Below, piece by piece: positions 8,566 to 15,743 of a stretch of 64,000 bases of DNA. The notes below the pieces were generated by a model that was not told where the DNA came from, did no database searches, and saw nothing but the letters and a program-made list of their open reading frames with translations. Numbering within the stretch: the stretch's first letter is position 1; each line of letters starts with the position of its first letter. Location: contig CAVYIO010000019.1 of assembly GCA_963768565.1 (NCBI GenBank), forward strand, positions 85,479 to 149,478. Direction: 5' to 3'. The stretch is from JABDKH01 sp963768565 (lineage in GTDB: Bacteria; Bacteroidota; Rhodothermia; Rhodothermales; JABDKH01). Made by a program: the position numbers and the translations under genes.

Positions 8566-10545
8566 ATGAAGCAACGATCAGGAATAGTAAGTATCGGATT
8601 GGTCGTCGTCGCGCTGTTCGCGGTGACACTGGTCTCGATTAATTGTCAGGGCCCCGGTGCCATGCAGGGCAGCGGCGACGCTGCCAGCAAGGTGTACGTT
8701 GCGCCCGGTAGCTACGACGAGTTCTACGCTTTCATGTCCGGCGGCTTCAGCGGCCAGGTGACGGTGTACGGCCTGCCGTCGGGCCGCCTTCTCAAACTGA
8801 TCCCCGTCTTCTCGCAGCACGCCGAGAACGGCTGGGGTTACACCGAGGAGACCAAGGCCATGCTGAAGACCTCCTACGGATTCATTCCCTGGGACGACGC
8901 TCACCATCCCGAACTGTCGCAGACCAACGGCGTTCCCGACGGGCGCTGGCTCTTCATCAACGGCAACAACACGCCGCGGGTCGCTCGCATCGATCTGACC
9001 ACGTTCGAGACGGACGAGATCATCGAGATTCCCGAACTCGGCCGGCAACCACGCCTCGCCGTTCGTCACGCCCGAACATCCGAGTACGTGGTGGCCTCGA
9101 CGCGGTTCAGCGTGCCGATTCCGCAGCGCGACATGTCGATCGACGACTACAAGGAGAACTTCAAGGGCACGATCACGTTCATCAAGGCCGACACACCGGG
9201 CAAGATGGACATCGCCTTCCAGATCCTCGTGCCGGGCTACAACTACGACCTGTGCGCACTCGGGCAAAGGGCCCGTCGCACGGCTGGACGTTCTTCACCT
9301 CCTACAACACCGAAGAGGCCAACACGCTGCTCGAGGTCAACGCCTCGCAGAACGACAAGGACTTCATCGCCGCGGTCAACTGGAAGACGCGCCGAGGAGT
9401 GCGTCGCCGACGGCAAGGCGAGACAGCATGCCGACGGCGCTACTACCACAACCACATGGACCCGGCGTCGCACATGGCCGTCTCCGAGATGAAGAAGTCG
9501 GTGCAAGGTGCTGGAGCCGACCGACTGCCCGGGCCTGGTCTACTTCCTGCCCACGCCCAAGTCGCCGCACGGCGTCGACGTCGACCCGACCGGTGAGTAC
9601 ATCGTCGCCGGCGGCAAGCTGGCCACCGTGATCCCGGTGCACTCGTTCTGCGAAGATGCTCAAGGCCATCGAGGACAAGGCGTTCGAGACGGTGAATCGA
9701 CGGCATCCCGGTGCTCAAGTACGAGGCCGTCATCGCCGGCGAAGTGCAAGAATCCCGGCCTCGGCCCGCTCCACACCGAGTTCGACGGCAAGGGCTACGC
9801 CTACACGTCGGCGTTCATCTCGTCCGAGATCGTCAAGTGGAAACTCGGCACCTGGGAAGTCGTCGACCGGATCCCGGCCTACTACTCGATCGGCCACCTC
9901 ATGATTCCGGGCGGTGACAGCGAGAAGCCCTGGGGCAAGTACCTCGTGGCGCTGAACAAGATCACCAAGGACCGCTACCTGCCCACCGGGCCCGAGCTCA
10001 CCCACTCGGCTCAGCTGATCGACATCACCGGCGACAAGATGAAGCTCCTGCTCGACTTCCCGACGCATGGGCGAGCCGCACTACGCCCAGGGCATCCCGG
10101 CCGAGCGTCATCAAGGACAAGCAGGTACAGATCTTCCCGATCGAGGAGAACAAGCATCCGTACGCGGTCAAGAGCGGAGAGCGAAGCTCGCGTCGAGCGC
10201 GACGGCAACGAGGTACACGTCTACATGACGACTATCCGCACCCACTTTGCCCCGGACAATATCGAGGGCCTGCAGGTCGGCGACAAGGTGTACTTCCACG
10301 TGACCAACCTCGAGCAGGACTGGGACGTGCCGCACGGCTTTGCGGTCATGGGTGCACGTACGTCCGAGCTGCTGGTCATGCCGGGCGAGACGCGAACGCT
10401 GGTCTGGGAACCGCAGAAACCCGGTGTGTACCCGTTCTACTGCACCGACTTCTGCTCGGCGCTGCACCAGGAGATGCAGGGCTACGTCCGCGTCTCAGCA
10501 CGCGGATCCAACACACCTCTGGCCTTCGGCACAGGAGGTGGCTGA
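8566..10545 (+). CDS. nosZ: nitrous oxide reductase, clade II type; reading frame interrupted by 15 single-base gains
   Basis: Periplasmic N2O reductase (N2O to N2). A strong ribosome site (GGAGGTAGG) precedes ATG 8566. The N-terminus is a Sec-type signal without a twin-arginine motif, as in clade II. CuZ regions are visible: DDAHHPELSQTNG, then NHASPF, YYHNHMDPASH, GPLHTEFDGKG and EPHYAQGIP. The CuA site near the C-terminus is complete: PHGF, CTDFCSALH and QEMQG. Between 9034 and 10176 the frame shifts 15 times, always by one extra base, and returns to the starting frame. Each extra base can be read as a second allele beside the first (for example GT[G/C]AAG at 9501, AC[G/C]ATG at 10063). 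Collapsed, the protein has about 654 residues, normal for the family, so it is probably functional. Codons from about 9085 to 10180 end almost always in G or C, more than in neighbouring genes. Confidence 0.93.
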
Positions 10546-10561
10546 GTCTCATCTGTCCAGG

Positions 10562-10595
10562 TTCTCGGGCGCCGGCGCGGGTCGGCGCCTGAGAA
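10562..10595. terminator. strong hairpin after nosZ without a T tract
   Basis: TTCTCGGGCGCCG (10562-10574) pairs with CGGCGCCTGAGAA (10583-10595) around an 8-base loop: 13 pairs with one G-T. No T run follows on the + strand, so it may be an attenuator or an mRNA-stabilising 3' end that sets nosZ expression apart from the maturation genes. Confidence 0.55.
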
Positions 10596-10639
10596 TTCCG
10601 GACGCGAGACCGTACCTGTAAACTCAACAGATCACCGTC

Positions 10640-11242
10640 GTGACGAATCGATCCAGGCTATTTCTTGGAGGCGCCTCCCTCCTGCTCATCGTCTCCTTCC
10701 TTGTGCCCATTTGGAGGATATCTCTTAAGGCGCCGCAATACCCCGAAGGGCTCGGCATGTACATCTGGGTGAACAAGATCACCGGGCAGCAGAAGCATGA
10801 CCTGGGCAAAATCAACAATCTCAATCATTACATAGGGATGAAGACGATCGAGCCAGAATCCATTACAGAGTTGAAGGTGATGCCCTACATCATCGGATTC
10901 TTGCTTGTATTCGGGCTGGTCGCCGCGGCATCGGGTAACAGAGTTCTGCTGTACATCTGGACCATACTCTTCCTGCTCGTGGCACTCGTTGGTCTGGTGG
11001 ACTTCTATATGTGGGAATACGACTACGGCCACAATCTCAACCCGAAGGCTGCCATCAACATCCCCGGGATGAGTTATCAGCCCCCGCTGATCGGCTCAAA
11101 GAAGCTGCTCAACTTCACCGCGATCTCCATGCCCGCGGCAGGCGGCTGGGCCATCTTTTTGTCGATGTTCGTCGGAATGTATCTGTCCTTCAAAGAATGG
11201 AAAGCCGGCAAGCGCGAAAAGACCACGGCAGACACACAATGA
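10640..11242 (+). CDS. nos-cluster integral membrane protein, function unknown
   Basis: 200 residues from GTG 10640. Four hydrophobic segments are visible: about residues 6-25 (RLFLGGASLLLIVSFLVPIW), 80-96, 102-122 and 163-184. Between the first two lies a periplasm-sized loop with MYIWVNKITGQQKHDLGKIN and LNHYIGMKTI, rich in His, Met and Tyr. Similar uncharacterised membrane proteins occur between nosZ and nosL in clade II clusters of Bacteroidota; a role in copper delivery or electron transfer to NosZ is possible but unproved. Its stop overlaps the nosL start (ATGA), so the two are translationally coupled. Confidence 0.75.
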   Translation: MTNRSRLFLGGASLLLIVSFLVPIWRISLKAPQYPEGLGMYIWVNKITGQQKHDLGKINNLNHYIGMKTIEPESITELKVMPYIIGFLLVFGLVAAASGNRVLLYIWTILFLLVALVGLVDFYMWEYDYGHNLNPKAAINIPGMSYQPPLIGSKKLLNFTAISMPAAGGWAIFLSMFVGMYLSFKEWKAGKREKTTADTQ

Positions 11243-11730
11243 ATCGACTACCCGCGCTTGCAGCAGCCCTGTTGGCCACTGTGATTCTGGCGGCTTGTAA
11301 GCCAGTCGTCCAGCCGCTTCAGTATGGTGTGCATGAGTGTGACTACTGCCGGATGACGCTCGTCGAAGAGCGCTATGGCGGCGAACTCGTGACCCGAACC
11401 GGCAAGGTATATACCTTCGACTCTGTCGAGTGCCTGGTTGCGTACGTGCAGGAGAATCAAGTGCCGACGAAAGACATCCACGGCACCTACGTCGTCGACT
11501 ACTCAGTCCCACAGCAGTTGATTAGTGTCGCCGACGCCAGGTTCTTGAAGAGCACTCAACTGTTGAGCCCCATGGGGGCAAACATCACTGCCTTTTCCCG
11601 TGATCAGGATGTTCACGGAGCTCAAAACGTGTTCGGCGGACAAGTGATTTCCTGGGACGAGGTCCACAACCTTGTCCGGACGGAGTGGGGCGGCAGGCGC
11701 AAGGTCCCGACGCCTGATTCCACGTCGTGA
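11239..11730 (+). CDS. nosL: NosL copper-binding lipoprotein
   Basis: 163 residues. The lipoprotein signal ends at Cys20 (ILAAC). The signature ECDYCRMTL places Cys34, Cys37 and Met39 together, the Cu(I)-binding motif of NosL, followed by TGKVYTFDSVECLVAYV. NosL is an outer or inner membrane-attached copper chaperone that supplies the CuZ cluster of NosZ. The ATG at 11239 overlaps the stop of the preceding membrane protein gene by four bases, and nosD begins four bases after its stop. Confidence 0.93.
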   Translation: MNRLPALAAALLATVILAACKPVVQPLQYGVHECDYCRMTLVEERYGGELVTRTGKVYTFDSVECLVAYVQENQVPTKDIHGTYVVDYSVPQQLISVADARFLKSTQLLSPMGANITAFSRDQDVHGAQNVFGGQVISWDEVHNLVRTEWGGRRKVPTPDSTS

Positions 11731-11734
11731 AGTC

Positions 11735-12976
11735 ATGAGTTGCCGGCGTCGCCTAATATCCGGATTGGCACTGTGCTTCTTGCTCGCAGGAGTTGGCACG
11801 GCCCGCGACATCACAGTCGGGCCCGATGGTGCCGTCAAGACGCTGAAGGCAGCGATCGCCCTGGCAGACGATGGCGACCGGATAATCGTGCAACCCGGTG
11901 TATACCACGAGGGCACGATCGAGGTCTTCAAGTCGATTGAAATCCTCGGCGTCGATCGTCCGGTATTCGACGGAGATGGAAAGCAGGCATTCACCGTCAC
12001 TGCCGACAATGTCACGATCCGTGGACTCGTGATTCGGAATGTCACGGTCAGCTTCGTAGAAGATCGGGCCGGCATCAAGATCGACGACGTCCGCGGTTGC
12101 AGGATTGAAGACAATAGACTTGAGGACACGTTCTTCGGTATCTATCTCGCCAAATCGGCGAACTGCCAGATTCTTCGCAACCAGATTATCGGCGCGGCCC
12201 ACCGGGAATCACAGTCGGGCAACGGAATACATCTCTGGTATTCGCGGGATATCGTGATCGAAGACAACGTGGTCTCCGGACATCGGGACGGAATCTATTT
12301 TGAGTTCGTTGAAGACGCGCTCATTCAACGCAACGTCAGTACCGGCAACGTCCGGTACGGGCTCCACTTTATGTTCTCCGACCGGTGCAACTATGTCCAG
12401 AACAGATTTCAGCGGAACGGCGCCGGCGTAGCGGTCATGTACACGGAGAACGTGCAGATGACGGACAACATCTTCGAAGACAACTGGGGTGGATCATCCT
12501 ACGGACTGCTACTGAAGGATATCACCGACAGTCACATTGTCTCAAACGTATTCCGGGGTAACTCGACCGGTCTGTATGCCGAGGGCATCAACCGCGTGCG
12601 AGTTGAGAGCAATGATTTCGAAGAGAACGGATGGGCCGTTAGAATTATGGCCAACTCCATGGACAACACGTTCTCGAACAACAACTTCACCGGGAACACC
12701 TTCGACGTTGCGACCAACAGTCGCAATAACTTCAGTACGTTCCATGCGAACTACTGGGACAACTATCGCGGTTTCGATCTCGACCGCGACGGCTTCGGCG
12801 ACGTCCCGTTTCGACCCGTCCGCCTCTTTTCTCAGATCGTTCAGCAGAACGAGCCCGCGCTGATGCTCCTCAGAAGTTTCTTTGTGAGCATCCTCGACTT
12901 CACCGAGCGCATCATCCCCATCATGACTCCGGATACGTTGGTGGACTCGAAACCAGTTATGAACAGGATCCAATGA
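11735..12976 (+). CDS. nosD: NosD periplasmic copper-site maturation protein
   Basis: 413 residues from ATG 11735, which gives a clear signal peptide (ISGLALCFLLAGVGTA). The rest is a right-handed parallel beta-helix of the CASH type, shown by recurrent turns such as NVTIRGLVIRNV, CRIEDNRLED, IVIEDNVVSGH, CNYVQNRFQRN and FSNNNFTGN. NosD works with the NosFY ABC transporter in building CuZ of N2O reductase in the periplasm. It overlaps nosF by ATGA, so D, F and Y form one coupled unit. Confidence 0.93.
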   Translation: MSCRRRLISGLALCFLLAGVGTARDITVGPDGAVKTLKAAIALADDGDRIIVQPGVYHEGTIEVFKSIEILGVDRPVFDGDGKQAFTVTADNVTIRGLVIRNVTVSFVEDRAGIKIDDVRGCRIEDNRLEDTFFGIYLAKSANCQILRNQIIGAAHRESQSGNGIHLWYSRDIVIEDNVVSGHRDGIYFEFVEDALIQRNVSTGNVRYGLHFMFSDRCNYVQNRFQRNGAGVAVMYTENVQMTDNIFEDNWGGSSYGLLLKDITDSHIVSNVFRGNSTGLYAEGINRVRVESNDFEENGWAVRIMANSMDNTFSNNNFTGNTFDVATNSRNNFSTFHANYWDNYRGFDLDRDGFGDVPFRPVRLFSQIVQQNEPALMLLRSFFVSILDFTERIIPIMTPDTLVDSKPVMNRIQ

Positions 12977-13731
12977 TCGAAATCGGCGAACTGACGAAAA
13001 GATTCGGCAAGCTCCCGGTCCTTCGCGGTGTTAATCTGCGAATTCCGCAGAGCTGCGTGACGTCGATCGTCGGTCCGAACGGCGCGGGCAAGACCACACT
13101 CATTAAGTGCCTGCTGGGGCTCACGCGTCCCGATTCGGGTGTGATTTCAGTCGATGGACATCAGTTGAATGGAGATTGGGCGTACCGCAGTGAGATCGGC
13201 TACATGCCGCAACACGCACATTTTCCAGAGAACCTCACCGGACGTGAGATTATCCGAATGATCACCGACCTGCGAGGCAGGAACGACCTTCCCGATTCAA
13301 CACTCCTCGATCAGTTCGAGTTGGAGTCAGATCTCGACAAGCCGTTTCAGACGCTCTCTGGCGGGACCCGCCAGAAGGTCAGTGCTGTCATCGCCTTCTT
13401 GTTTGAGCCGAAGGTTCTCATACTCGATGAACCCACCGCCGGACTCGATCCAGTCGCGAGCAGTGTTCTGAAGGATCGGATTCTTCAGGAACGAGAGTCG
13501 GGTCGAACGATCATTCTCACGTCTCACATCATGAGTGAGGTGGAGGAATTGTCTGATCGAATCGTATTCCTTCTCGATGGCGCCGTCTACTTCGATGGGC
13601 AGGTCAAAGATCTGAAGGAGCAGACGGGGCAGTCTCGGCTGGAACGCGCGGTGGCGCAACTTCTCACTCGACTACGTGAAAATACCGGTCCGTCCAACCT
13701 GGACATGGTCTCAACCGTGGCAGCCGCTTGA
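12973..13731 (+). CDS. nosF: NosF ABC transporter ATP-binding protein
   Basis: 252 residues. All ABC ATPase motifs are present: Walker A GPNGAGKTT at about residues 34-42, the Q-loop in GYMPQHAHFPENLTG, the signature LSGGTRQK, Walker B VLILDEPTAGLD and the switch His in LTSHIMSEVEEL. With NosY it forms the membrane complex that, together with NosD, matures the CuZ centre. The start overlaps nosD by four bases, and its own stop overlaps the nosY start. Confidence 0.94.
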   Translation: MIEIGELTKRFGKLPVLRGVNLRIPQSCVTSIVGPNGAGKTTLIKCLLGLTRPDSGVISVDGHQLNGDWAYRSEIGYMPQHAHFPENLTGREIIRMITDLRGRNDLPDSTLLDQFELESDLDKPFQTLSGGTRQKVSAVIAFLFEPKVLILDEPTAGLDPVASSVLKDRILQERESGRTIILTSHIMSEVEELSDRIVFLLDGAVYFDGQVKDLKEQTGQSRLERAVAQLLTRLRENTGPSNLDMVSTVAAA

Positions 13732-14519
13732 ACACGACGCTAAAGATCGTAAAGTACGAGCTTCAGGATGTGATCCGTGGCCGCTGGGTTGTTCTGTACA
13801 CGGTGTTCTTCGCACTTGCTACCGAGATCCTCATCCAGTTCGGTGGAACAGGTTCAAGAGTGATCGTGAGCCTGATGAACGTCGTTCTGATACTCATCCC
13901 GCTGGTGAGCATCGTGTTCGGTACGATGTACGTGTATCACGCACGCAATTTTATCGAACTCCTGCTGTCCCAGCCTGTAAGTCGCCACGCTCTCTTCGGC
14001 GGTCTTTACGCGGGACTGGCTCTTCCACTCTCGGTCGGTTTCATGCTGGGTGTCGGCATACCGCTTGCGGTCCACGGAGCCCTGGCTGGCGGGCAGTCCG
14101 GTACGTTCGTGATGCTGCTGGTCACCGGAGTGCTGTTGACTCTGGTATTCACAGCCCTCGCTCTGGTCGTTGCACTTCGAGCCGAAAACCGGGTGCAGGG
14201 CGTAGGCATCTCGCTCCTGTTGTGGCTGCTCTTCTCGGTCTTCTATGACGGACTGGTACTGATCGCATCGTATTCGTTTAGCGCCTATCCCCTCGAGAAA
14301 GCGATGATCGCATTCACCGTCCTGAATCCGATCGACCTCGGCCGCATCCTCTTGCTTCTCAAGATCGATATCTCCGCGCTGATGGGTTACACCGGAGCCG
14401 TTTTTGAACAGTTCTTCGGCAGCGCGATGGGGCTGGTCATCGCCACAAGTGCGCTGATACTATGGACCTCGCTCACACTCTTGCTCGCTCATCGAACGTT
14501 TCGGAAGAAGGACTTCTGA
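13728..14519 (+). CDS. nosY: NosY ABC transporter permease
   Basis: 263 residues from a TTG start at 13728 that overlaps the nosF stop (TTGA). It has about six transmembrane segments, including WVVLYTVFFALATEILI, VIVSLMNVVLILIPLVSIVF, FVMLLVTGVLLTLVFTALAL and GISLLLWLLFSVFYDGLVLI, in the ABC-2 permease pattern. NosY carries NosF and is needed for sulfur or cofactor supply to NosZ maturation. The TTG start is supported by the perfect fit of MNTTLKIVKYELQDVIRGRW to the family N-terminus. Confidence 0.92.
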   Translation: MNTTLKIVKYELQDVIRGRWVVLYTVFFALATEILIQFGGTGSRVIVSLMNVVLILIPLVSIVFGTMYVYHARNFIELLLSQPVSRHALFGGLYAGLALPLSVGFMLGVGIPLAVHGALAGGQSGTFVMLLVTGVLLTLVFTALALVVALRAENRVQGVGISLLLWLLFSVFYDGLVLIASYSFSAYPLEKAMIAFTVLNPIDLGRILLLLKIDISALMGYTGAVFEQFFGSAMGLVIATSALILWTSLTLLLAHRTFRKKDF

Positions 14520-14564
14520 TCGGTGCGGCCAACTTCTCGTTCCTCATCCCAAAACCGAACAACA

Positions 14565-15122
14565 ATGCAGAAGCCACTAACGATACAACTCACAGCCGTT
14601 CTGTTACTGACCCTCCTGGTCGCATGCGGATCACCTGATAAGGCAGCGTACGAGACGGATGCCAGTGCTGCGACACATGGCCAGGCAGGGGTAGCGGACA
14701 ACGTATCCAATCCGAACATTCTTCAGGTTGCCCTGCAGTCTCCCGACCATACGACACTCGTAGCGGCGGTGAAGGCGGCGGAGTTGGAAAACGTTCTGGT
14801 CAACGCCGGACCACTCACCGTCTTTGCACCGACGAACGCGGCGTTTGACAAATTGCCTCCGGGCACGGTAGACGACCTGCTAAAGCCGGAGAACAAAGAG
14901 AAGCTCGCTCAGATCATTACGTTCCACGCGGCCCCGGGCACCTATACCGGCGACGGCCTGAAAGACGGCATGAAGCTGTATCAGGCGACCGGACATTACA
15001 TCGACGTCAAGGTGACCGACGAGGGAACGTTCGTCCACGGAGTCAAGATTCTCGGGACAGTCGACGCGACGAACGGCGTGGTGCACGTGATAGATGAGGT
15101 TCTTCTGCCGCCCGAAGGATGA
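14565..15122 (+). CDS. fasciclin-domain lipoprotein
   Basis: 185 residues from ATG 14565. The lipoprotein signal ends in LLVAC. One FAS1 domain covers about residues 55-183, with the two conserved blocks TVFAPTNAAFDKLPPGTVDDLL and, at the end, NGVVHVIDEVLLPPE. FAS1 domains mediate adhesion or protein interaction. It begins 45 bases after nosY in the same direction and probably belongs to the nos operon, where a fasciclin gene is not a standard member. A role at the cell surface or in stabilising the reductase is speculation. Confidence 0.87.
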   Translation: MQKPLTIQLTAVLLLTLLVACGSPDKAAYETDASAATHGQAGVADNVSNPNILQVALQSPDHTTLVAAVKAAELENVLVNAGPLTVFAPTNAAFDKLPPGTVDDLLKPENKEKLAQIITFHAAPGTYTGDGLKDGMKLYQATGHYIDVKVTDEGTFVHGVKILGTVDATNGVVHVIDEVLLPPEG

Positions 15123-15132
15123 CGTAACGGCC

Positions 15133-15171
15133 GGCGCGAGGGTCCGTCCATCTCGACAGACCCTGCGCGCC
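15133..15171. terminator. hairpin between convergent fasciclin and msrB genes
   Basis: GGCGCGAGGGTC (15133-15144) pairs with GACCCTGCGCGCC (15159-15171) with a single bulge, around a 14-base loop. It lies between two convergent stops and could end transcription from both sides, although neither side shows a long T tract. Confidence 0.6.
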
Positions 15172-15179
15172 GAGCATGC

Positions 15180-15602
15180 CTAGCTGCCTTCGTCGGCAGG
15201 CCCGTCATCCTCGACCTTGAAGTCGAGGGCGGCCGAGTTGATGCAGAAACGCTGACCCGTCGGCTGGGGACCGTCCGGAAAGACATGGCCCAGATGCGCG
15301 TGGCACGAGGCGCAGGTCACTTCGGTACGGACCATCCCCAGACTTCGATCGGACTCCGTATCGACACCCTCCCCGTCCATGGGCTCGTAGAAGCTTGGCC
15401 AACCAGATCCGGAGTCGTACTTGGCCGATGAGGAAAAGAGTGGCTCACCGCAGACGACGCACCGATAGACCCCGTCGGCCTTGTGATCGTTGTACTCGCC
15501 CGTAAAGGCAGGCTCGGTTCCCTTCTGCTGCGTTATCCTGTACTGTTCAGGGGAAAGACGACGTTGAAGTTCGTCGGCCGGAATTATCTTCTTGCTGGTC
15601 AT
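15180..15602 (-). CDS. msrB: peptide-methionine (R)-S-oxide reductase MsrB
   Basis: 140 residues from ATG 15602. It reduces methionine-R-sulfoxide in proteins. The two zinc-binding pairs are seen as CVVCGEPLF and CASCHAHLGHVF; the catalytic Cys lies in RFCINSAALDF, and the substrate-binding Trp in SGSGWPSFYEP. No signal peptide is present, so it is cytoplasmic. It stands alone and converges on the nos operon. Confidence 0.94.
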   Translation of the reverse strand: MTSKKIIPADELQRRLSPEQYRITQQKGTEPAFTGEYNDHKADGVYRCVVCGEPLFSSSAKYDSGSGWPSFYEPMDGEGVDTESDRSLGMVRTEVTCASCHAHLGHVFPDGPQPTGQRFCINSAALDFKVEDDGPADEGS

Positions 15603-15743
15603 GAACAATCCTGTCTAGCTTTGATCGTCGGCATCATATATCAACCGCCTCCCGGTCCGGGCTGCCGTTATCAGCAAGTGCACGTCCCACCTGCCCCAAG
15701 TGTTTCACCCGATCTAGAGATCGTCCATTAGCAAAGTGTTCGT

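Noticed and set aside
9034..10176. nosZ as a decayed pseudogene
   Set aside because: All changes are one-base gains, the net shift returns to frame, no motif residue is lost after collapse, and there is no in-frame nonsense mutation. Real decay would mix losses, gains and stops.
9034..10176. programmed frameshifting in nosZ
   Set aside because: There is no recurrent slippery heptamer with a following structure, and 15 programmed shifts in one gene have no precedent.
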